Below, piece by piece: positions 17,953 through 25,409 of a stretch of DNA of 64,000 nt. How positions within the stretch are numbered: position 1 is the stretch's first letter; each line of letters begins with the position of its first letter. The notes under the pieces are model-generated. The model saw only the letters and a list, made by a program, of their open reading frames with translations, had not been told where the DNA came from and did not search any database. A program made the translations under genes and the position numbers. The DNA comes from Variovorax sp. HW608 (GTDB lineage: Bacteria; Pseudomonadota; Gammaproteobacteria; Burkholderiales; Burkholderiaceae_C): positions 7,590,229 through 7,654,228 of the forward strand of contig NZ_LT607803.1 in the NCBI RefSeq assembly GCF_900090195.1. The letters run 5' to 3'.

Positions 17953-19542
17953 CTACCTGTTCTCGCGCATCTCCGCGGCCTGCTCCTTGACGAGCGCATC
18001 CACCGCGCGCGCGCGGGTGTCGATGATCGAGGCTTCGTAGTTGTCCACGGTGGCGCCCGGCGTTCTTGCGCTGTCGCGGATCAGGTCCTGCGCCGCCTTC
18101 AGGCGGTCGCGCGCCGCCGGGTAGTCCAGGGTCGCGACGTTGGCTTCGGCGTCGGCGCGGATCGCGCGGACGGTGTCGTTCTGTGCGCCGTACAGGCTGG
18201 CGAGCGTCCGCCATGCGGTCGCATCGCGCGGATGCGTCGCGACCCAGTCGCGCAGCGGCTGGACCATCGGTGCCGGGTTGTGCGTCGCGGCAGCGGCCTG
18301 GGCGGCGAGCAGCATCTCGGGCCGATCCTTGGCCTTGGGATCGAGCAGCGCCGCCGCCGCGGGTGCGGCACCCGCTGCCAGCTCGATCTCCGCCGAGAGC
18401 AGGCGCGCCAGCCGTGCGGCCGAGGGATCGCCGGCGGTGCGCGTCTGCAGTTGCTGCGCCCGCGCGCGGGCCGTCTTGAAATCATGCATCTCGCTCGCCG
18501 ACAGCGCCGCGGCATAGAGGGTGCCGGCCTGTTGCGCGGGAGAACTGCGGGCGAACTCGCCGGCGGAGGGCGCCTCGACCCACTGGCGCAGCATGTCGAC
18601 GCCGGGACGGGTCAGGACGCGCGCACGGGCCATGATCATCGAGTGGTCCATGAGCAGCGGCAGCGGCGTCTTCGTTCCGGGCTGCATCTGGAAGCGCGCC
18701 TGCATGTCCGCGATCCGCTCGCTGGTCAAGGGGTGGCTGCGCAGGTAGGGGTACGAGCCGTTGTCGTTGAGGCGCGATGCGTACTGGAGCTTCTCGAACA
18801 TCGAGGCCGCACCCTGCGGCGCATAGCCCGCCTGCGTCATGACGCCGAAGCCGATGCGGTCGGCCTCGCGCTCCATGTCGCGCGAGAAGCTCAACTGGTT
18901 CTGCGCGAAAGCCGCCTGGCTTCCCATCATTACCGCCTGGCCGGCGTCGGGCTGGCGGCTCTTGCTCGCCGCGATGACGCCGAGGATCATGCCCGCGAGC
19001 ATCAGCGGCAGCTGCTGTTTTTGCTTGGACATCATGCGCGCGATGTGCCGCTGGGTGATGTGCGACATTTCGTGACCGAGCACCGTGGCGAGCTCGTCGC
19101 GGCTGCTGACCACCGCGATCAGACCCAGGTTGACGCCCATGTAACCGCCGGGCAGCGCGAAGGCGTTGATGTCGCGATCGCGGCCCAAGAGGATGGTCCA
19201 GGCGAAGCGCTCGTCCAGCTCGGGCGTGAGCTCGCCGCGCGTGCGCGCCGCGGTCAGCAGCTTCTGCCAGATGTCGTTCACGTGCTCGAGCAGCACGGGG
19301 TCGTCGATGTAGTCCGCATCGCGGTAAAGCTCCCGCGCGATCGTGTCGCCGAGATGCCGCTCGGCCGCGGCGGTCATTTCGCCGTCGCCCATGCTGGGCA
19401 ACTGGGCCGCCGCCGGGACCGGGAAGGCCAGCTGCGCGGCGATCACCAGGGCAGCGCACAGGGCACGCAGCGGGCGGCGGGCAGCCGAGGGCTGCGTGGA
19501 CTGCGTGGACTGCGTGGAGCGGGAATCAGAGGATGAAGTCAT
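17953..19542 (-). CDS. bepA: BepA/YfgC-like periplasmic M48 metallopeptidase with TPR region
   Basis: A 529-residue exported protease. A Ser/Thr/Gln-rich lead (STQSTQSTQ, encoded by a 9-bp repeat) precedes a signal peptide ending AAAQ near residue 46. The M48 domain has HEMSH (VLGHEMSHITQRH) and the third zinc ligand in SRDMEREADRIG. The C-terminal half is Ala-rich helical and reads like TPR repeats (WRTLASLYGAQNDTVRAIRA). BepA degrades or assists stalled outer-membrane proteins such as LptD at the BAM complex. ATG 19542 is the only suitable start before the signal peptide. It is convergent with the 4-TM gene, with 6 bp between stops. Confidence 0.88.
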   Translation of the reverse strand: MTSSSDSRSTQSTQSTQPSAARRPLRALCAALVIAAQLAFPVPAAAQLPSMGDGEMTAAAERHLGDTIARELYRDADYIDDPVLLEHVNDIWQKLLTAARTRGELTPELDERFAWTILLGRDRDINAFALPGGYMGVNLGLIAVVSSRDELATVLGHEMSHITQRHIARMMSKQKQQLPLMLAGMILGVIAASKSRQPDAGQAVMMGSQAAFAQNQLSFSRDMEREADRIGFGVMTQAGYAPQGAASMFEKLQYASRLNDNGSYPYLRSHPLTSERIADMQARFQMQPGTKTPLPLLMDHSMIMARARVLTRPGVDMLRQWVEAPSAGEFARSSPAQQAGTLYAAALSASEMHDFKTARARAQQLQTRTAGDPSAARLARLLSAEIELAAGAAPAAAALLDPKAKDRPEMLLAAQAAAATHNPAPMVQPLRDWVATHPRDATAWRTLASLYGAQNDTVRAIRADAEANVATLDYPAARDRLKAAQDLIRDSARTPGATVDNYEASIIDTRARAVDALVKEQAAEMRENR

Positions 19543-19625
19543 CAAAGCGCGGCGTTCGTCGTCATCGTCTCGGCCTCGTATGATGCGGCAATCAGCGGAA
19601 CGTTCACATTGACATCCTCCCCGGC

Positions 19626-20687
19626 CTAAAGACCGGGGATTCCCTCTACAGGCGCTCGATGTCCCGAGCGGAGCAACAGATTCACAGCGGCGTTCACGTC
19701 ACGATCATGTTCGCAACCACAACTACTGCAAACCCACGCTCTTATTCCAAGGTCTGCGATACCTTTCGGCCGCGAGTCGGGCAAGGCGCCGCAACTCGAA
19801 CAGACTTGGGAGCTAAACGCTTCGTTGACTTCCTCGAACACAGCCCCGTGCGCAATCGCTTTGTAACCGAGCATGTTTCGGAAGGACGACCAGCCGGCAT
19901 CGAGTACGGACTTAGCCATGCTGGTCTTGGCGAGTCCGGCCGCGTTCACATTGCCCACGGCGATGTAGTCGAAACGCCGCACGATGCCGAGCGCCGTCTT
20001 GTGCAGAAAGTCCCGTCGCGCATTGGCGATGCGGGCGTGGATGTGGGTGGTCTGACGCTTCTTCTTCGCGCGCTGGGCCATGGCAAGTTTGCTTTCGAGG
20101 CGGCGCAGGTGCTTCGGATTGACGATCTTCTCGCCAGTGGACAGCGTGGCGAAGTCCTTGAGGCCCAGGTCGATGCCGACACCAGCGTTGATCTGACGCG
20201 CATCGGCTTCGGCGACTTCGACGGTGATGTTGAGAAACCAGTTGCCGCGCGCATCGCGAGAGAAGTTGGTTCCATCCCTAATCTTGGTGCCCGCCGGCAA
20301 ATCGCGGCTCTTGAAGACCCTGAACTCGCGGCCGTGGAAGTGAAAGCCGTTGGGCGTCTTACGGATGTCGCGGCCCTTGAGCGGCACCCAGCCGAGCGAG
20401 CGCCGGCCACGGTAGCGCAGGAAGGGACGCTTCTTGGCGGATCGACTCTTGGCGTACTGCTCGCAGATCGCGTTGATGGTGCCGGCGTGCAGGCCGAGTT
20501 CCTTGCTACTGCCGGCCGTGAGCTTGTTGAGGTCGAACCCGCTGGGCCAGCGTTTGCCCCACTTGAGCGCGTGCTTGTGCGTGTCGTTACAGAAGTTCCA
20601 AACGAAGTTTGCCGCACGCGCCTGCTTGTTCAGCAACCCATTCAAAGACTTGACGCGGTAGCGGTAAACCAACAGCATAGCGACCAT
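19626..20687 (-). CDS. tnpB: TnpB RNA-guided nuclease of the IS605 element, altered RuvC-II motif
   Basis: TnpB proteins use an omega RNA from the element's right end to cut DNA next to a transposon-associated motif, helping element retention. This 353-residue protein starts MVAMLLVYRYRVKSLNGLL. RuvC-I is GVGIDLGLKDF (Asp173), the zinc finger is CSSCG...CSSCG, and RuvC-III is EHDRDVNAAVNLL (Asp330). At RuvC-II, where a Glu normally follows a hydrophobic strand, the protein reads DYIAVGNVNAAGL with Gly245. Either the nuclease is inactive or the Glu is supplied from another position, as described for a TnpB subset. The omega RNA should overlap the 3' end and run across 19609 into the flank. Confidence 0.9.
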   Translation of the reverse strand: MVAMLLVYRYRVKSLNGLLNKQARAANFVWNFCNDTHKHALKWGKRWPSGFDLNKLTAGSSKELGLHAGTINAICEQYAKSRSAKKRPFLRYRGRRSLGWVPLKGRDIRKTPNGFHFHGREFRVFKSRDLPAGTKIRDGTNFSRDARGNWFLNITVEVAEADARQINAGVGIDLGLKDFATLSTGEKIVNPKHLRRLESKLAMAQRAKKKRQTTHIHARIANARRDFLHKTALGIVRRFDYIAVGNVNAAGLAKTSMAKSVLDAGWSSFRNMLGYKAIAHGAVFEEVNEAFSSQVCSSCGALPDSRPKGIADLGIRAWVCSSCGCEHDRDVNAAVNLLLRSGHRAPVEGIPGL

Positions 20688-20706
20688 TATAGGAATTGGT
20701 CTGCAT

Positions 20707-21126
20707 ATGGCGCCAGACTCCGATTTTCGGAGGGAAAGGCATTCAGTTTCCCGTCTCGTTGTTCACTTGGTCTGCGTCACCGCGCAAAGGCGCAAGGTGT
20801 TCGACGCAGGGGCGCTGGCGTGGCTGCAACTGCACTTCGCCAAAGTGTGCGCGACGATGGGCGCGAAATTGCTGGCATGCGACGGAGAGGCGGACCATGT
20901 TCACCTGCTGATCGAGTACCCACCCAAACATTCGGTGTCGGTGCTGGTCAACGCGCTCAAGGGCACGTCAAGCCGGCTGCTGCGCGCCGAGCGACCGGAC
21001 CTTGCGGCGCGGTACTGGCAAGGCGGCCTTTGGTCGCCGTCCTATCTCGCGGCAAGTGCCGGCGGTGCGCCGCTGGAAGCAATCAAGCGCTACGTCGAAC
21101 AGCAGCGAGAAAGTTTGGCGTCGTAA
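20707..21126 (+). CDS. tnpA: TnpA Y1 transposase of the IS605 element
   Basis: A 139-residue HUH single-strand transposase. The HUH motif is H64-V-H66 in [11 protein letters not shown]; the nucleophile is Tyr129 in AIKRYVEQQ, followed by the usual Gln. It excises and inserts single-stranded DNA as a dimer, recognising the subterminal hairpins. The 19-bp gap to tnpB must hold both promoters. Length is normal for the family (about 130-155), so the element may be autonomous. Confidence 0.9.
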   Translation: MAPDSDFRRERHSVSRLVVHLVCVTAQRRKVFDAGALAWLQLHFAKVCATMGAKLLACDGEADHVHLLIEYPPKHSVSVLVNALKGTSSRLLRAERPDLAARYWQGGLWSPSYLAASAGGAPLEAIKRYVEQQRESLAS

Positions 21127-21190
21127 ACAAGCCCTTCGGGCTTGCCCTCTATCTCCCCGCCCTCAAGGGCGGGGCTTCTCGGGAGCTTCG

Positions 21191-21670
21191 ATGAGCTCTC
21201 TCACCCATTTCGATGCCCAGGGCCGGGCCCACATGGTCGACGTGGCCGCCAAGCCGGCGACCCACCGCGTGGCGGTGGCGAGCGGCCGCATCGAAATGCA
21301 ACCGGCGACACTGGCCCTGATCCAGTCCGGCAGCGCGAAGAAGGGCGACGTGCTGGGCGTCGCGCGCATCGCGGGCATCCAGGCGGCCAAGAAGACCAGC
21401 GACCTGATTCCGCTGTGCCACCCGCTGGCGCTGACCCGGGTGGCGGTCGACTTCGCGCTCGCGGACAGCCCCGTGCCCCAGGTCACGTGCACCGCGACCG
21501 TCGAAACGGTCGGCCCCACCGGGGTCGAGATGGAGGCGCTGACCGCGGTCCAGGTGGCGCTGTTGACCGTCTACGACATGTGCAAGGCGGTGGACCGGGG
21601 AATGACGATCACCGACGTTCGCGTGCTGGAGAAGCACGGCGGGAAGTCGGGGAGCTACGTGGCGGGCTGA
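21191..21670 (+). CDS. moaC: Cyclic pyranopterin monophosphate synthase (molybdenum cofactor)
   Basis: MoaC converts 3',8-cyclo-7,8-dihydro-GTP into cyclic pyranopterin monophosphate. The 159-residue protein begins [18 protein letters not shown] and has the catalytic signatures [13 protein letters not shown] and [11 protein letters not shown], the latter with the Asp and Lys of the active site. The start follows GGGAGCTTCG. The IS605 element ends about 10 bp upstream, so the native promoter has been displaced; transcription may now depend on the element or on a promoter within tnpA. Confidence 0.95.
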   Translation: MSSLTHFDAQGRAHMVDVAAKPATHRVAVASGRIEMQPATLALIQSGSAKKGDVLGVARIAGIQAAKKTSDLIPLCHPLALTRVAVDFALADSPVPQVTCTATVETVGPTGVEMEALTAVQVALLTVYDMCKAVDRGMTITDVRVLEKHGGKSGSYVAG

Positions 21671-21917
21671 AGCGCGCCGCCATTTCCATTTCATTTCCGC
21701 ACCAGGAATCGGCAAGCCAATTCGTTGGGCTTGCTAGCCACAACTCGCCTCGAATTCAGACAATTCGCGCAAGTGTGCGGAAAGTGACCTAGGACCGCCC
21801 AGAAAAGACGGACGGTGGTTCGGCGCTGATCGGCGGCCATAGCTCACAAATAGAGGGGCAACACAATCAGAAACATCTGATTTTGCAGGTCGCCCTGCGA
21901 GCCGAAAGCCCCGCACC
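21671..21917 (+). other. Promoter region of the minor-pilin operon
   Basis: 247 bp without a gene between moaC and the first pilin. I see no convincing -35/-10 pair, RpoN site or terminator. It must contain the start signals for the pil operon. Confidence 0.4.
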
Positions 21918-22412
21918 GTGAAAAAACAGCTCTGTTCACGCTCCTTCGCCGGAGGCCTTGGCGCCCGCGGCTTCACGTTGATCGAAGTGATGATCACGGT
22001 CGCGATCGTCGCGATCCTGGCGGCAGTGGCGATTCCTTCGTACAGGGACTACATCCGCCGGGGCCAGATCCCGGAAGCCTTCAATGCACTGTCCGACTAC
22101 CGGACCAAGATGGAGCAGTACTACCAGGACAACCGGAACTACGGATCGTCCACGGCCTGCGCCAACAACGCCACGGCCAATAACTGGAACACGTTCCCGA
22201 CGTCGCTCAAGTACTTCACGTACACCTGCGCGACCAACACCACCGCAGGCGACGCCACGCAACAGAGCTACACGATCACTGCGACCGGCAGTGGCGGCCA
22301 GGCCACCGGCCATGTGTACACGATCGACCAGAACGGCAACCGGACGACCACCCAGTTCAAGGGCGCGGCGGTGACCGCGGCGTGCTGGCTGACCTCGGGC
22401 ACCTCGTGCTGA
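21918..22412 (+). CDS. pilE: Type IV pilus minor pilin PilE
   Basis: A 164-residue prepilin. The leader MKKQLCSRSFAGGLGARG is cut before Phe19 by PilD; the mature N-terminus FTLIEVMITVAIVAILAAVA has Glu at +5 and the hydrophobic assembly helix. The C-terminal region ends in a Cys pair (AACWLTSGTSC). It is the first gene of a six-gene minor pilin cluster; minor pilins prime pilus assembly in the inner membrane. PilE is named by similarity of layout (YRDYIRRGQIPEAFNALSDY) to PilE/ComP-like pilins of beta- and gammaproteobacteria. Confidence 0.85.
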   Translation: MKKQLCSRSFAGGLGARGFTLIEVMITVAIVAILAAVAIPSYRDYIRRGQIPEAFNALSDYRTKMEQYYQDNRNYGSSTACANNATANNWNTFPTSLKYFTYTCATNTTAGDATQQSYTITATGSGGQATGHVYTIDQNGNRTTTQFKGAAVTAACWLTSGTSC

Positions 22413-22437
22413 GTCGTCGAAGCGGGCAAGCACAACC

Positions 22438-23043
22438 ATGCGTCAACGCGGCTTCACCCTCGTCGAACTCGTTGTAGCGATCGCGGTGCTGGGGCTCGTC
22501 ATGTTCGCCGTCTTGCCGAGCATCGGCACCTGGCTCGACAACACCCGGATCCGGAACGTTGCGGCATCCCTGCAGAACGGACTCCAGCTGGCCCGCGGCG
22601 AGGCCGTGCGGCGCAACCAGAGCGTGTCGTTCTGGCTGGTGAGCCTCAACGATCCGTCGACCCTGAGCAATGACTGCGCCCTGTCGAACACCAGCGGCTC
22701 CTGGGTGGTGAGTGTCAATTCGCCCATCGGGCATTGCGCCGACCCGCCGTCGACCGTCTCCTCGCCGATGATCGTGACGGGTCGCGCGGTCGGTGACGCG
22801 GGTGGCCGGGTCTCCGTCACGGCCGTCCAGACCGACGGCACGACCGCCGGCACCGCGGTCACCTTCAACGGGTTCGGCCGTCTCGACGCAACCACCAACA
22901 CACCGATCGCGCAGATCGACGTGACCGGGACAGGCACGACCACCAACTACCGGAAGCTGCGCGTTGCCATCACGGCGGCGGGCGAGGTCCGGATGTGCGA
23001 CCCCGACACGAGCGTTGCGGCCAACGATCCGCGCAAGTGCTGA
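22438..23043 (+). CDS. fimT: GspH/FimT family pseudopilin
   Basis: A 201-residue prepilin with a very short leader (MRQRG) and mature start FTLVELVVAIAVLGLVMFAV. The segment ASLQNGLQLARGEAVRRNQ is the GspH/FimT signature. Cys residues CALSN, HCAD, MCDP and the terminal RKC may form disulfides. FimT-like minor pilins contribute to the priming complex and, in some bacteria, bind DNA during uptake. It follows pilE by 25 bp. Confidence 0.88.
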   Translation: MRQRGFTLVELVVAIAVLGLVMFAVLPSIGTWLDNTRIRNVAASLQNGLQLARGEAVRRNQSVSFWLVSLNDPSTLSNDCALSNTSGSWVVSVNSPIGHCADPPSTVSSPMIVTGRAVGDAGGRVSVTAVQTDGTTAGTAVTFNGFGRLDATTNTPIAQIDVTGTGTTTNYRKLRVAITAAGEVRMCDPDTSVAANDPRKC

Positions 23044-23055
23044 AGCGAGGAAACC

Positions 23056-23505
23056 ATGCAGGCAACCAACGTTGAGCGCCCTCGCAGGCGACTTGCGCTC
23101 GCAGGGTCCCGGCAGGTCCGTGGCGTCGCAATGATCGAGGTCCTCGTGGCGCTGCTCCTCTTCATGCTCGGCGTGCTCGGCATGGTGGGACTCCAGAGTT
23201 CGATGACGCGGGCACAGACCGAGTCCAAGGTCCGCTCCGACGCGGCCTATCTCGCGAGCGAACTGATCGGGCGCATGTGGTCCGACCTGACCAACTACGC
23301 CACCTACAACGGCAGTGGCTGCGCCACGCAGACCCGCTGCAAGGAATGGCAGACCAAGGTGGCGAACAGCCTGCCGGGCGGCACCGGCGCGGTGACCGTC
23401 GATGCGACCACGGGCAACGTGGCGGTGACCGTCAGCTGGACGATGCCGAGCGGCGACACGCACCAGTACGTCACGCAGACCACCGTGACGAAGTCGGGGA
23501 GCTGA
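23056..23505 (+). CDS. pilV: Type IV pilus modification/minor pilin PilV
   Basis: A 149-residue protein whose prepilin leader ends ...SRQVRG, followed by VAMIEVLVALLLFMLGVLGM. PilV proteins typically have this non-Phe mature start. The region EIGLQSS-like LGMVGLQSSMTRAQTESKVR matches PilV. It follows fimT by 12 bp and precedes pilW by a single base, in order fimT-pilV-pilW-pilX, as in Pseudomonas. Confidence 0.88.
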   Translation: MQATNVERPRRRLALAGSRQVRGVAMIEVLVALLLFMLGVLGMVGLQSSMTRAQTESKVRSDAAYLASELIGRMWSDLTNYATYNGSGCATQTRCKEWQTKVANSLPGGTGAVTVDATTGNVAVTVSWTMPSGDTHQYVTQTTVTKSGS

Positions 23506-23506
23506 G

Positions 23507-24631
23507 ATGCGCCATTCGAGAACTCGCGCTTCCTCGCCGTCGGCTCTGCGGGGCTTCACCCTCGTCGAGTTGATGGTCGGCCTGGTGCTCGGGCTGCTGA
23601 CCGTGCTGCTGATCACGCAGGTGATGGCGCTGGCCGAGGGCAAGAAGCGCACGGTCGCCTCGGGCAGCGATGCGCAGGTGAACGGCGCCCTCTCGCTCTT
23701 CACGATCCAGCGCGACATCGAGATGGCGGGCTACGGCGCCACGTCGAGCCCGGATGCGCTGGGCTGCACGGTGAAGTACCAGTACGACACCACCGGAAGT
23801 GCCGCCACGCTCACGCTGGCGCCCGTCGTCATCGACGACGGCGCCAGCGGCGCGCCGGACACGATCACGATCCTGCAGGGCCGCACCACGAGCTTTTCGG
23901 TGCCGCTTCTTCTGACCGGCGTCCATCTCAAGACGGACGATCACTTCACGGTCAGCTCCTCGCTGGGCGCGACGGCCGGCAACATGATGATCGCGGTGCC
24001 GAAGACGCAGGACGCGAACAACTGGTGCACGCTGTTCAACGTCACCACCGACACGTCGTCATCCACGACCACGCTGAGCAGCACGAACATTCCGCACGTG
24101 TACGGCACCAGCGGCAAGTGGAACCAGAGCAGCCTCTTCCCGGCATCCGGCTACATCAACGGCAGCTATCTGGTGAACATGGGCTCGATGGTCTACCGGA
24201 AGTATTCCATCGACAGCTCCAGCAATCTCCAGGTGTCCGAGCTCTCGTCCACGTCCGGCCTCATGTCGACGGGGCAGGAGCTCTATCCGCAGATCGTCAA
24301 CCTGCAGGCGCTCTACGGCAAGGACACCGACGGTGACGGCGTGGTCGACACCTATGACAACACCACGCCGACCACGAATGCAGGCTGGCTCCAGGTGCTC
24401 GCGATCCGGGTGGCCGTCGTGGCGCGAAGCAACCAGTACGAGAAGGACGTCGTGACGAGCGCCGTGCCCCAATGGGACGTGGGGACGACAGCCACCATCA
24501 ACGCCGCCACGACCTGCGGCGCGAGCAAGTGCATCTCGCTCGACGTGAGCCAGGTCGCCGACTGGAAGCACTACCGCTACAAGGTCTACGACACCATCGT
24601 GCCGCTGCGCAACGTGCTCTGGAACAACTGA
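23507..24631 (+). CDS. pilW: Type IV pilus minor pilin PilW
   Basis: A 374-residue large minor pilin. The leader MRHSRTRASSPSALRG precedes FTLVELMVGLVLGLLTVLLI. The following segment (SGSDAQVNGALSLFTIQRDI, then EMAGYG) is characteristic of PilW. The remainder is Ser/Thr-rich. It contains DTDGDGVVDTYDN, an acidic loop that could bind calcium. The pilX start directly abuts the stop. Confidence 0.9.
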   Translation: MRHSRTRASSPSALRGFTLVELMVGLVLGLLTVLLITQVMALAEGKKRTVASGSDAQVNGALSLFTIQRDIEMAGYGATSSPDALGCTVKYQYDTTGSAATLTLAPVVIDDGASGAPDTITILQGRTTSFSVPLLLTGVHLKTDDHFTVSSSLGATAGNMMIAVPKTQDANNWCTLFNVTTDTSSSTTTLSSTNIPHVYGTSGKWNQSSLFPASGYINGSYLVNMGSMVYRKYSIDSSSNLQVSELSSTSGLMSTGQELYPQIVNLQALYGKDTDGDGVVDTYDNTTPTTNAGWLQVLAIRVAVVARSNQYEKDVVTSAVPQWDVGTTATINAATTCGASKCISLDVSQVADWKHYRYKVYDTIVPLRNVLWNN

Positions 24632-25363
24632 GTGACCGCCATGCGCCTGCCATCATCCCCCCTCCTCCACGCGTCGCGGCTTCGCCGCCCGCAGGGGCCG
24701 CGCAAACAGCAGGGTGCCGTGCTGATGTTCGCGTTGATCACGCTGATCGTCCTGTTGATCGGCACGCTGGCCCTGGTGCGCTCCGTCGATACCAGCACGC
24801 TGCTCATGGGCAACATCGGCTTCAAGCGGGACGCCACCGTCAGCGCGGACCAGGCCGCCCAGGTCGCCATCAACTGGCTGACGGTCAACAACTCGACCCT
24901 CAATTCCGACATTCCGGCGAGCGGCTACTACGCCAGCAACCAGGAGCTCGCGTCCGATGGCGTCACGGTCAGGCCCCCGGTGGACGTCACGGGCCAGCAA
25001 CTGGCCGGCACGGCCAATCGCCAACTGGTGGACTGGGACGGCGATGGCTGCAAGTCCGCAGCCAGCGGCAGCTACAACGGGTGCAGCGTGCTGTCCGCGA
25101 GTGCCGGCCAGATCAACGGCAACAACGCCCGCTTCGTCGTGTTCCGCCTTTGCAACAAGGCGGGCGACTACACGCTCGATTCGACCATCAACTGCGTCCA
25201 GCCCATGGCGACCAGCGGGAACACCGCTGCCAAGAAGGGTGAGCTGAACTACGCCGACTCGGCGCGCTTCACCGGCAGCACCGGCCCGTTCTACCGCGTG
25301 GTGGTGAGGGTGCTCGGCGCGCGCAACACCGCGAGCTACACCGAGACCATCGTGCATTTCTGA
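24632..25363 (+). CDS. pilX: Type IV pilus assembly protein PilX
   Basis: A 243-residue protein with the PilX N-terminal region: QQGAVLMFALITLIVLLIGT, then LALVRSVDTSTLLMGN. PilX lacks the usual Glu+5 prepilin signature. It is predicted to sit in the inner membrane and take part in the priming complex with PilV, PilW and PilY1. It starts at GTG 24632 immediately after the pilW stop; ATG 24641 is an alternative. Cys pairs (DGCKS, GCSV, LCNK, NCVQ) lie in the periplasmic part. Confidence 0.87.
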   Translation: MTAMRLPSSPLLHASRLRRPQGPRKQQGAVLMFALITLIVLLIGTLALVRSVDTSTLLMGNIGFKRDATVSADQAAQVAINWLTVNNSTLNSDIPASGYYASNQELASDGVTVRPPVDVTGQQLAGTANRQLVDWDGDGCKSAASGSYNGCSVLSASAGQINGNNARFVVFRLCNKAGDYTLDSTINCVQPMATSGNTAAKKGELNYADSARFTGSTGPFYRVVVRVLGARNTASYTETIVHF

Positions 25364-25409
25364 TGTCTGACGAGGGAGCGCCGCCGGCGCCAGCAGAGGA
25401 ACCTTGACC

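Larger units (their letters stand above)
19609..21180. mobile_element. IS200/IS605-family element with divergent tnpB and tnpA
   Basis: The element contains tnpB (minus) and tnpA (plus) reading outward. The tnpB-side end holds the hairpin CCCCGG-CCTAAAGA-CCGGGG at 19618-19637, preceded by TTGACATCCT, an end sequence I associate with this family. The tnpA-side end has two hairpins: AAGCCC-TTC-GGGCTT at 21129-21143 and CCCCGCCC-TCAA-GGGCGGGG at 21155-21174. As expected, there are no inverted repeats or target duplication, so the exact ends are uncertain by several bases. It lies in the divergent promoter region of bepA and moaC. Confidence 0.88.

Noticed and set aside
18000..18020. CGCGCGCGCG tract as a Z-DNA element
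   Set aside because: Short, and within bepA codons for Ala/Arg; explained by codon use.
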